From assembly GCA_030549495.1 (NCBI GenBank), contig JAUIRK010000535.1:106660-170659 (forward strand): DNA of 64,000 nucleotides, in the 5' to 3' direction. The translations under genes were made by a program, and so were the position numbers. This document shows, one piece after another, positions 11,511-23,900 of the stretch (the stretch's first letter is position 1; every line of letters starts with the position of its first letter). The notes beneath the pieces were generated by a model, which was not told the origin of the DNA, did no database searches, and worked only from the letters and a program-made list of their open reading frames with translations. The DNA is from Nectonema munidae (taxonomy: Eukaryota > Nematomorpha > Nectonematoida > Nectonematidae).

Positions 11511-12934
11511 TTATCCTAAATCATTATAAATAATTCACTAATCTCATGCAAAAGATCTTTCGCACAAAACGATGCATTTCTCATAGAAGAATATTTATTT
11601 TATTTCAGAAAATTAGAATCATTCTTACATCTTTATATCTTATTAATTTCCAAACCTAAACATTACATAAAACATATTATAAAAATAATTTCTTGGAAAC
11701 AAACGGCCCTTATAAAACAAAGATTGTATATATAAAATAAATCGTAACAACTGTATAACTTCATACATAGAAAAAACTTACAGACACCTACATCAACGCC
11801 TCCATGAGCACCAAATCCACATTAACATATACAAACACATCATTAATAATATGATAATAGACGCATAATTTCAAACCCATCACATTCTTTAAATTTCATC
11901 AAAGCCTAAATTTATGCACCTCCTCATCTGAAAATTTACTATTTCTAGAAGCCTGGCACTTCCTATTATAACATAATGCCATCAATCAACACATAAATAA
12001 ATATATCTTAACTTAATGTGATTAACTATTTTACTCTTATATATGCATGATCAAAAAAATCATACACACTCATCACCTCCACCATTCATATATAGGTAAG
12101 CGGAGAATAGTATCCAGAAGACAAAATTGTCCAGATAGAAAGAGCTATCATTGTTTCGTAATTATTGACTTGTGAAATTGCCTTAAGTGCATATAGTGCT
12201 CGCTTTTCTCTTCTGGTCACTTTTCGCCTAGAACCTTCATATATTCTTATATGCAATTATTAACAAAAAGAGCAGCTATTATTAATTAAACACATGCAAC
12301 TATCAGTACTACCGTTCATACTATGATCTTCAACACTTCTTCTTTATACTACTTGATAAAGGAAGGTAGTCAGTCGTTCCGAAATATATCCTTTGTTTTC
12401 AAATAGTCTTCCTTTAATATCCTATTCCATTACGATTTTTGTATATTTTCTTACACAATGGAACAAAGTATTACACGCACTACTTAATATAGTATTATAC
12501 CTACATAATTCAATTCATATTTCTGATGTTGTTGTTGGAAATTATAAATTAATATAAACACAGATTATAAAGCTATGACCGCAGAGATTATAAAGCTCCT
12601 GTCCACCAAAAAATTTAACTGAGTCAAATTTTTCTCTGCAAAAGTACTCGCAGGGTTATTTCTATTAAAATAAATCAAACAGGGTACTTTGCAAGGAGCT
12701 AGGATTTTGTGAGTTGTCGTAATCAATTGAAATAAGACATCAGGACAGGGCGAAAGAAAGCGATATTCGTTTATTGAATAAATAAACACTTTCCAAAAAA
12801 GGATATGAAATCTTATAAGGTTGATTATAAGAAAATTAGCAATAATGAACAAAAAAATTGTTTAAATTATTTTGAATTATTATTTTTTCATAATATAGAC
12901 TAAAGCTTTGAAATGGAAAAGGCAAACGTTTTTG

Positions 12935-12965
<31 letters not shown>

Positions 12966-13686
12966 ATAGTGTTTTGCTGAGCACATGATACAAAATGCAA
13001 ACAATCATCGTTATAATTCAGGAGTTAAAAGCAGCATTTAGTTTAAGTTTCTTTAATTCGTGAAAATAAAATTAAATATTTTCAAAAATCTCTATAATAC
13101 AAATTTTCAATTCCAAAGAGACAGATAAAATTATTTGTTAATTATTATATTGTTAATAATTTTAGAAATGAATGGACTTTTTCGTGATCTAATTTGGGTG
13201 TTCGTTCATCTTGGTGGCAACATAAAAAGGTCAGGATTCTTTCTTCAACTTTTTAAAAGTAGGTTTTCTATTATTATTATTATAGCTTATAAAAATATAT
13301 TTATATTTTAAATTTAGTCAATATTGCGGAAACTATTGTATATTTAGAAAGTGATTAAAATGAAGATAAATTATAAAATTCTATTAAATTTAGAAGAATG
13401 TTAACATCAAAATTCACCAATTTAATATTCAAAATAGGATTTCAATTAGATAAAGTGAAAAAGCAAAAAGAATCGACAATCATGTTCCAATAAAAAGAAT
13501 AACAATAACAAAGTAAAACAACACAACACCGGTATTACTATGACGATTAGTGACAAAAGCAGGGAAAACAACTCAAAACTTTAAAATTGAGACGGGAATA
13601 TATTATTTTCTATTAAATAATATAATATTAAAGTTGAGATGATTTATAAAATGGTCATTCACTAAACGTTTAAATGAAAGAAGACA
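11511..13686. other. A+T-rich, no gene; (ATA)n microsatellite at 12935-12964
   Basis: No coding region is convincing. The minus-strand frame at 12565-12852 (95 codons) has no recognisable motif. The microsatellite ends in GAAT as at 8622. Confidence 0.45.
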
Positions 13687-13692
13687 TTTATT
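13687..13692 (-). promoter_or_regulatory. Candidate polyadenylation signal for the NONO-like gene
   Basis: AATAAA on the minus strand lies about 420 bases past the stop codon. Such hexamers are common by chance in DNA this A+T-rich, so this is only a candidate. Confidence 0.25.
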
Positions 13693-14109
13693 TCTTGAAT
13701 AGTCCAATTTTGTTAACACACAATAAAACTGCTATTCACCATATATAAAAATTCAGGTGCTCCTTTTAAAATTTAATATTAAAATCTCAAATCCACACTG
13801 CAATACATTCACTGCTTATAAAACAATGCACATGCAAAGAGAGTGAGCAAATTTCTCTCCATTTGTCTCTTTTGTTTAAACGTGTTTTGCAAATTGAATA
13901 GACCCATCTATCTCAACCCATTAGATCCAATAACTTTTAAAAAAAGGTTTAAGCATCAGGTTTTGAAAATTAAGTCTGCTCATCTTTTTCAATCATTTTT
14001 AAAGAGGTCATTTAGACATTCGTGTTGCCTGAAAGGATCAATGTAGGTAGTTAGGCTCTTTCTGGGATCAAATGGCTTAACACTAAAGTATATAAAAAGA
14101 CGAGCGTTC

Positions 14110-14940
14110 TTAAAGAGAGAGAGAGAATGAAGGCTGGAATTGAAAAATTTTAATAAGTACTATTTGCGGAGGGGTAAATTGATGTTGAGATGAAGCGTTG
14201 TTCATTTGATTGTCCATCAGAGGTTTCATGTTATTAGAAGACACAGCTGGCTTAGATAACTGTTGAAACGCTTGAGATTTACTACTTGGTTTAGCATCTT
14301 TAACTTTTAAAAATGAAAAGGTATTAAGCCTTAATTTTGTATATTATGAAATGCTACTATTTGGAAAGCCTTGAGACATGTTTGCGGGAGACTCGCTGCT
14401 GTAACTATTCATCTGAGATATGCCCTAAACAAATTTCAATAAAATATGCATATATTGCTATTGACTAATGTTTAACCTTGAAAGAATTCTTGCTTTGTTG
14501 CATCAGGGCCTCGGTTTCTTTGCGACGGCGATCTTCGCGAATCATATCAGATTCTTGTTTAGCCCTTAAAAGAAACGTCATGATTAAAACCAAAATTACA
14601 AAGACTAATGATAAAAAAACTTTAATCTCTCTAAACGAGCCTCATCTAGCTTCCTTAATTCTTCTTGTCTCTGAAGTAACTCTAAACAAGAAGGGACTTT
14701 GTTTAAAAAAAGGTCAATTGTAAGAAAAGAAATCAGGTTTAACCTTGACGAAGTGTAATGGCTTGATGCTCTTGTAATGCATTTTCCATATCTGATTCTA
14801 AGGCCTCTCTATCTTCTAGAATTTTCTTTTCAATGGAATCTCTTTGGATCTTCTCATTTTGATATAGTTCTTTCCATCTATTACCATATTCATACTCAAA
14901 AGAGCCCGGGATAGCAAATCTAGGCTCCATTTCAGTCTGT
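14110..14940 (-). CDS. nonA/NONO-like: NONO-like exons 4-8: NOPS end, coiled coil, C-terminal tail
   Basis: Exon 4 starts at 14940 after ATAG. This site, not the CAG four bases further in, keeps the phase-2 frame from exon 3. It encodes QTEMEPRFAIPGSFEYEYGN and the start of a long charged helix. Exons 5 and 6 continue the coiled coil (RQEELRKLDEARLERLK; AKQESDMIREDRRRKETEAL). Exons 7 and 8 encode a Ser/Asn/Gln-rich tail that ends at TAA (complement of 14110-14112). The last 16 or so residues, after TPPQ, are translated through to the first stop and could instead be lost to splicing. Confidence 0.88.
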
Positions 14941-17900
14941 CTATAAATTGAGTAAAATAAATAAATAATAAAAATTTGAAATAAAAGGATACCAAATCGA
15001 AAATCTTTTATTTTATTAAAATGTATTAAAAAAAAATTTTGTACAGTGAACTGTCCCCTTTTGTGAATCTTAATCACAAAGTTTAAGATTAATCAAAGTT
15101 TAAGGGTAGTAAATAAAAGTGTAATTGTAATTGAAAGTTATAATTGACCCCAACCCTGCCACGGGAGACCAAATATTCAAGTAATCCTTAAAAGGTCCTC
15201 AGACATTTCGCCCCATTATTTTCATAAGACAGTTCGCCTCATGGACAATTCGCCCCATTATTTTCATAAGACCGTTCGTCCTATGGACAATTCGCCCCAT
15301 TATTTTCATAAGACCGTTCGTCCTATGGACAATTCGCCCCATTATTTTCATAAGACATTTTGTCTCATGGACAATTCTCCCCATTATTTCATAAAATAAT
15401 TCGCCTCATAATTTTCATAAGACGATTTGCCTCATGCTCAATTTGCCCCATTATTTTTATAAGAGAATGCGCTCTATTATTTTTATAAAACTTTCAGTCC
15501 TTCTATTGTTATAAGACAATTCTTTCCATTAAAAATTTGCTCTATTTTTATAATACAATTCTTGCCATAGACAATTTACTCTATTTATGCAGATCAATTA
15601 GCACTATTGTTTTATAAACCCTTTTTTCAATTTTTTTACTCTTTTACCCTTTTTTCATAAGACTATTTTTCGTAAAACGGATTGGCATATAAACGTTTTG
15701 CTTAATATCACAACTCATCTCAATAAAAATAAATATATTTTAATTTTATTTAGTTTTTTGAAGAATTGTTTTTTGAAAGGCAGTTATTTTATAAATGAAA
15801 CAAATATTTAAAAATTTTAAACAAAATAAAAATTAATATCTTGTAATTGTAATAGCATCGTAATTATCTTTTTCTTCAATTTCATCATCAATAATTAAAA
15901 AATATTTAAAAGTGATAAAAAAAATTAACAGTTAAAATTAGAGATAAAATAAACAAGAATATAAAATTTTTTAATAATTTTACACATAATAAACAAAGAT
16001 GAATGAAACAAATAGCCTATGAGACAATTTTGCCATGGGGTGAATTATCTATGGGGCGAAATGTCTGTCGATCCTTTAAAATAGAGTGTATTCCACGCAT
16101 ACCTAAAGTCCTAAATTTATAGGACTACTTTATTTTTTTTACAAAATTGGTGAATTTAAATACTATACTTCCAGCGAAAATATTTTAATTAAGTTTGCAG
16201 AATATACACTAGTTTAAAAAAATCCAAAATTGTTAGAGGGTGGAATAGGCTTTTCATTTGAAAAATGAAGTAGTCTACCAGGCACATTACAGGAATTGAT
16301 GAAAGGATATTTGATTCATAGAGAAAACAAATAACTGAAGGTTGGATAGTTTTATGAGTGAATGTAGTCTAAAGGCAAAGAGTCTACTAGACACCCTGCG
16401 ATGTTTATATGAAAAAATGTGATTGATTCAGGAGCAAGGGTATAAAATGAAATTATAATTGTGCAAACAAAAAATTAAGCTCGTGTTATTTCATTTTACT
16501 CAGCATCATTCAAAAATAGTTTAAAAGCTAAATTGATACAAGCTACAAAAAGTAATAAACTAAAAAAGTAATTTTCACTATTTTAAAATGGAACCGTCTG
16601 CTCTCAGAATAATTTCAAAATAATATGATAAATAGATGATGATTTCATTTCTGAACAGTTTTCGCATTTAGGTTTTACTGCTTGTGCCAATCCAAATATC
16701 CCAAAATATTCTCACTAATTTCACACGAAATATATGTTTTTATACCAACTCGACCATAATAATTTTTTTTTCTGAAATTATTTTTTGCATTTAGAGGTTT
16801 TAATGTCTGAAAGTGTCAATCAAATGTTCGATTTACGTCTAATGTCTACAGAAATATTTTTGAAATTTAAATAAAATATCTGTTTTTATGCCAAATGGAA
16901 GATGCTGGTTTCATTTTTGGACTCAGGTTTGGCATTTATAGTTTTAAAATATCTGAAAGCTTCAATAAGATTTGCGGTTTACTTCTAGATACTGTCTTCA
17001 AAAATATTTTTTAAAAAATAATATATGTTTTATACCAAATCGACTATGCTTATTTTATTTCTGTACTGGATTTTGGATAATACGGTTAAAAAATATCTCG
17101 AAGTGGCAATTGAATTAGTAATGTATGCCTGAAAATCAGTTCTGTAAAAAATTTTCAAAAAATCGTTGCATATTAGATATTATATAGTAAAAATTTGTTT
17201 TTGTATATTTTGGCTTATAATACTTTCTTCAATCATCTTGAGTATGAAATATGTATCAAAAAAAACAAAACGTATTATAAAATCTTTTGAAAATTTGTAT
17301 GAGAGAAGGAACGAAGTTGAAAACTAATTGAAAAGAGAACATGTGATCAAAACAAATAATTAAAAAAATATATGTATCTTGACTAAATGGAAGATCTACC
17401 ATGTTCTAATGAACTAGGAAGTGGTTTAATTATATAATATTAGGTGCTTCAAAAAAGATTTTGACCGTGAAAAAGAAGTTCCTCTTTTACAAATGAAAAA
17501 TATTTAAATCTATAGCTTATCATCTAGGATTACAATGAACATTTAGCTAAGATGGGTAGGAAATCTGAAAATTTAGAATAGGTCAGATTTATCAAAAATT
17601 GCACAAATGCCAATATGTGAGAATTTAGTCACTATCAAGATATTTTTAATTTAAATTGAATTTGTCCATTTTTTGCTTTTGCGCCAAAGGAATAATTTTT
17701 CAGATGAAGAACGTGGACAACTTTTTGTAATTGAACAATGAACATCACGAATGATTCATCAGAAATAAACCTTTGAAATGAGAGTGGTTGACAAATATTT
17801 AGGCATGATAATAAAATACACGATACTGATAAAAAAGTCTAAGATCATCAAGAAGATTCTTTAATCAGAATGCTTTGAGAGAGGAAAAAAGTAATTTTAT

Positions 17901-20900
17901 CATTATAAAAAAATTTTGAACCACATTGAAGAATATAAATTTCTAATGAAAAAAGCGCTACCAAAAAAGGATCATCGTAGAATGAATAGCAAAATTACAT
18001 ACCGTAAATTATAAAATGACGTAGAGACTACGAGCCGATAACAAATTTGTAGCCAAAAAGATGGAGGTCGTATCGAGATGCATAAGTTACTGTAGAATGA
18101 AATATTTTGAGTGAATTAAACACCTAAAGTTGGTTTATTAAATAAATTAAGAAAATAATTACCAGAGAAATACTGCAAGTAGAAGTTATTTTTATGTTTA
18201 TAAATTCTACATACTTGAAATGTATAAAAAAAACTTTTTATAAGAATAAAAATTTTAATTTTGACATGGGCTGTCATATTTAAATTATTTTGTCAGGTTT
18301 GACTAATATTTATAAAAAAAAAGGAATATAACCAGTAAACACAGCCTACTTGAAAATGGGTATATATATGTAAAATGCCATACACGGTAAACTTCATCAT
18401 CTCCCTATACTTTTATTTAACGTAATTCTCTAATTCAAAAAACCGTGCCTGATCCTTTCTTTTTGGGATAAATCAATTTTTTGACAGTTTTGATTGTTTT
18501 TCATTAAAAAAGAATATCACCACTGAATTAGGCATGCTTAAAAATGGGTATATATGTGTAAAAAAACTTTATATTATTACTTAGATAAAAAGTTTCTTTT
18601 TAAGATGAGCTGTCATATATAAATCAATGCTTTGATAACTTTAATTGATTTTTATAAAAAAAAATGAATATCACCGCTGAATTCAGCATGCTTGAAAATC
18701 GGTGTATATCAGAGTGGTCCATCAAAGCATGGTAAAAATTTTTTTTTAGATAATTTTGATTAGAACCCTGCATTTGGTTTTGACACTTAAAAGATTATTG
18801 AGGCAGAAATTTGAAAGAAAAATATGTTTTAAAGGCTGCACAAGTCGGTCAAAGTTTCTTGGCAATTACATAACTTTGCGTTTTTGGCAAAAAAAAAGAT
18901 AGATATAAGTAGCAGCCGTTTTTGAGTAATATATTAAATAAATAGGGCGAATACCAAGTTAAATTACTCTGATTTATGTTAATAATTGCTTTTTTAGACA
19001 TATAGAGCAGATGGAGTGCAATAGTAGCCAAGCAATCGACAAAACAAAAACCAGATCTACATCTCAGGTATGGTTAGTTGGTCCTGTCAATTCAACTTTC
19101 CCACAGCAAGGGAGGCTGCCAACACTTCCTGAAACACTTGCTGTTTTCTTCCACTATCACACAGATGGCAAACAGAAACTTAAACAAAGTGCTCGAATGA
19201 CAGTGTCACAGTTAATACCATTCTGGCAAAAAGCTGGTTTACCAACCGCTTTAAGCTATGATATAGAAAAACGCCTAATGAAAGTCCACAGACAATTCCA
19301 AGGGTTGAAGAAAGCAATTAAGCGCAAATCTAAGACACAACAAGCAAATGAACAGCAATTTATTGAAAAATTAAAACAATTATTTGACATTGCTCATCAA
19401 AGTGCTAATAAATTGATCAAGTTACCAGAAGACCGTCAATTTCTCAACCTCCAAGATACATGACATGTGTAGATGAAGAATGGACAAAGAAAGAAGGAAT
19501 GATCAAGAGAAAGGAGTCCTTTAAAAGGCGTAGAGAGATGGCAAAAGAAGAGCAACGGGACTTTTAGGAAAGCCGCATTAGTGCTGTGATTTCTTGCTCT
19601 GATTCAGAATCTACCAGCCAAGATTCAGAACAAGATAACACTACCAAGCCAATAAAACCTCCCAAAAAAGAACTGACATTTCTAAATCAAAGACATCTCT
19701 AATGTCCAGCAATGTGACAACTGCTTTGGACACCTTAAAAGTCACTGACCGCCAAGCTGTCTCCTTACTCGCAAATGCAGCACATTCTCTTGGTCACAGT
19801 GTTGAAGATATGACATTGAGTCGTAGTTCAATTCGTCGGGCAAGACTAACAAATAGGAAAAAATGGTAAATGCCATAAAAGAAAGTTACAATGCAGATGG
19901 ACCATTGACAGTTCATTGGGATGGAAAGTTGATTCCAGGTATTACTGGATGTGAGAAGGTCGACAGGTTACCAGTAATTATTACCGGTGCAGATACAGAT
20001 ATTCTTCTTGGCGTTCCAAAATTACACAATGGAACAGGACAAACTCAAGCAAATGCTGTGCTCACATGCATGAATGGAAAGTATCCAACCAAGTGACCGG
20101 CATATGTTTTGACACAACAGCCAGCAACACTGGGCGTATCAATGGAGCCTGTATTCTGATTGAAAACGCACTAGGAAGAAATGTTTTACACTTTGCCTGC
20201 CAACATCACATCTTTGAAATAATCTTAGAAAAAGTCTTTACTGCACTACAAATAACCCAAACATCATCTGGGCCGGATATTGCCCTATTCAAACGTTTCA
20301 AAGAAAAATAGTCCACGATTGATACCCGTTATTACTCCACAGCTTCAGAGAGAAGCGAGATTGCTGAATTTAAGGAAGATACAATTCAGTTTGTAAGAGA
20401 ACAACTTAGTCAACAGCAACCACGGGATGACTACAGAGAATTTTTGGAGCTTACGGTCATTTTTCTTGGAGAGAATCCACCTCGGGGAGTTCATTTCCAA
20501 GCTCATGGCGCTCTTCATAGAGCGAGATGGATGGCAAAGTAGTTTACTGCTATAAAATGTGGATGTTTAGAAAGCAGTTTACCTTGAAAGCATCGGAAGA
20601 GCGCGGAATGCTGCAATTTCTACTTTTTGTTGCAAGTCTCTACACGAAAGTCTGGTTTGAAGCGCCATCACCAGCCAAAGCTCCTCAAAATGATTTAACA
20701 TTTCTCAAAAAGCTGTCAACGTATAGAAATTCAGTTGTCAAAAAAGCAGCTTTAAAATCCTTTGGCCGACATCTTTGGTACTTAAGTGAAGAAATGGTTG
20801 GCTTGGCATTCTTTGACTCGAGTGTGACAGAAGAGCAGAAAAGGCTGATGGCTCATAACATTATAGAAAAGAAGGGTTCACAGGTTCCATCAAGACGTTG

Positions 20901-23900
20901 TAACGCTCTCAATCAAGCAGATTATGAGAGAAAGCAGATCAGCGATTTTGTCACCAAGAACACGGTGCGTTTCTTTGAAACTCTGGATTTGCCACAAACA
21001 TTCCTATAAATTCCTCCTGTAGAGTGGGCTGATAATGCAGACTTTCAGAAGGCTGCTTAAATTGTGCATTCCAGAAAAGTTGTCAACGATGTTGCTGAAA
21101 GGGCAATCAAGTTGATTCAAGACTTCAACCGTAACCTAATGAAGAACGAAGAACAGCTCCAGTACTTACTGCAAGCTGTCAACGAGCATAGGCATCTGTT
21201 TTCTGATGCCAATAAAGTTACATTGATTGCTGGACTTTCTAAGTAACATATTTATGTGTGTTTCAGTTAATTTTTTCATAAATAAAAACACAAATGATTA
21301 CAACATATTTTTTCTTTTTAGCTCGTTTGTTATTGCATTAGGCCTTTTTCAAGTGTCATGTGCAACATTTAAAAAATATTTTTTTTGCATGAAATTTGGA
21401 CTTAAATAATTGGAACAGATATGGAATCGAATTCGGGGTTCTAATCTTAAGATTTAAAAAAAAAAATTTTTGACCACTCTAGTGTATATGTGTAAAAAAC
21501 TTTAAAAAACTTTATATACTTATTTAGATAAAAAGTTCCTTTTTCAGATGAGCTGTCACATTTAAATAAATTTTTTGATAGGTTTAATTGATTTTCATAA
21601 AAAATGAATATCACCACTGAATTCAGCATATTTGAAAATGGGTATACATGTGTAAAAAACTTTATATACTTATTTAGATAAAAAGTTCTTTTTTGAGATG
21701 AGCTGTCGCATTTAGATCAATTTTTTGACAGGTTTGATTGATTTTCATAAAAAATGAATATCACCACTGAATTCAGCATATTTGAAAATGGGTATACAGT
21801 AGACTCCCTCCTAGCGACCAGCCCTCTAAAACGACTAGACCACTATTTTAAGACCAATTCCTTGCAGTCCCATTTTTTGTGTATATTCCTACATAATAAA
21901 GACTCTCTCCAAAACGACCAGTTCTCTATTCAGAATTACAACCATTGAATCATGTCCCAAATCTAGTTTTACTCTCTCTACTACGACCATTTGTTGTTTT
22001 TTACGAGTGTTGTCAACTTTGATTGTCAACATTTAAAGATAGTGTTATGGAAACTACAGAGAGAGAGAGGTCTTTACATCACGAAAAGAATTTTAAAAAT
22101 TTTTAATTGCTGTATTCAATTGTACAACGGGCCATCTTAATTTTTATAACAACGCGTATCAAACTTGATACATATTTTACACATGTTGGTGCGAGACAGA
22201 GATAGCAATTTAAAAAACTTAATTAATCAAACTCAAATTTTTATTCAGCCCTCTTGTTACCGCATATACAAAAAAAATGTCCCTGAATTTTGCCAGTGTT
22301 GCAAAAATGCAACACCGTTTTAAGCTTCTTGAATATGAAGTATTTAATAAGCTTTTCAAAGGGGCAGGGCACCAACCATTGAAATAAATTGCTTTTTTAT
22401 TTGAATTTTTGAAATCTCGACATTCTAACTCAAATTATGATTTTCTGGAAAACTTTTCTTTGGTTTTTATGGAAACTAAAGTAAAGTGTTGCTAATAGTT
22501 GAAACATTTTATATATGAAAAACTTTCATTGAATATTTTGATTTATCACATTAACTTCTTTTGTTTTATTGTGTTGCATTAATACAACAGTGGATATTAC
22601 TGTGTACAAAAAAGTGTATGCTGAAAAAATAAGCTTCTCATGTTATTTTTCGAATATTTACAGACTATTATTTGATCATATGATATAATCTATGTATGCA
22701 CCTTTGTATCGCACAGTTTTTTGATCAATATAAGTGCATGCATTCAACATGCACTACATTCATTCAAACATGACACGCATAACTTTGTTTACAGTTCAAT
22801 AAAGGCATGCATTCATACAATTTTTTATCATATATATGTTCATCTTACAATACATTTTTCCATGTGTCAAACATAAGCAAAAATTTGGTGCATGCTAATA
22901 ATAACTCAAATGTTATTTCCGTTTTTTTAACAAAAATTCATGAGTTGCTTTTTCGGTCCAAAATTTTTATATATAGTACACATATGTGTTTGTTTCCTTT
23001 ATCATTATTTCAAGTTTTTTTCATTATGGAAGACCGAGTTGAGTTAAGCTTGAATGATGCTCTAAATCTAACATAAGACGAAAGCCAAGGCACTTTCATG
23101 ATATATATTACTCCTCCGTGCCTAAATACTAACAATTTTGATACTGAAGAAGATTCGGCTGATGATGAAAACGATGATAAGGGCGTCGATATTGACAATT
23201 TTTCTAAAAACATGCTTGAAGCAGAAGCGGAACTTGTTTTTTCGAATCAAATCAAAGTCCACAACCTTTAATTATGGGTGAACAAAATCAGGGTGATTGG
23301 ATTGATGGAGAGATGATGAATTTATGTTTACTACAAAAGTTTGAATTAGCTGCTCAATCAGAACAAAGTGTTTCTCATACCTATTCATCAGCTTCTGAAG
23401 TATTCGAATTCTTTTTTTTCAATAATATAATATTAGATAAAATTATAGAATATTCCACCGTTTATGCTCGTTTTAAAGGTGTAAATTTTAGTATAGATAG
23501 AAATGAAATAAAAGTGTTTTTTTGCATACTAATTCTGAGTGGTTATGTGAAATGTAGAAAAAGGTCTATGTATTGGGGGAGTAGTAATGATACTCATAAT
23601 CAGGCTATTTCAGAGGCAATGTCTAGAAATAGATTTACAGAGATTATGAAATATATTTATTTTAATGATAAAACTCAGATAAATCAGATTTTTTTGTCTA
23701 CCAAAGATAAAATAACTAAAATAAGACCTATCGTTGATAGTTTGAGGGTTTTATTTGATAAGCATTCTCCCTCTTTTAAATATTTTGACATCGACGAAAC
23801 AATGCTTCCTTACTTTGGGAGCTATGGTTGTGGCATAAAACAAGCAGTTAGAAATAAGCCAATACGGTATGGATATAAAGTATTTTGTTTAAATCTCGAT

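Noticed and set aside
13843..14046. Plus-strand 67-codon frame
   Set aside because: No motif, and it sits in the likely 3' UTR of the NONO-like gene on the other strand.
14478..14723. Plus-strand 81-codon frame
   Set aside because: It lies opposite NONO-like exons 5-6, which have better domain and splice support.
15199..15384. Minus-strand 61-codon frame with repeated MGRIVH...LMKI units
   Set aside because: It is the translation of the 42-bp tandem repeat (42 is a multiple of 3), not a protein gene.
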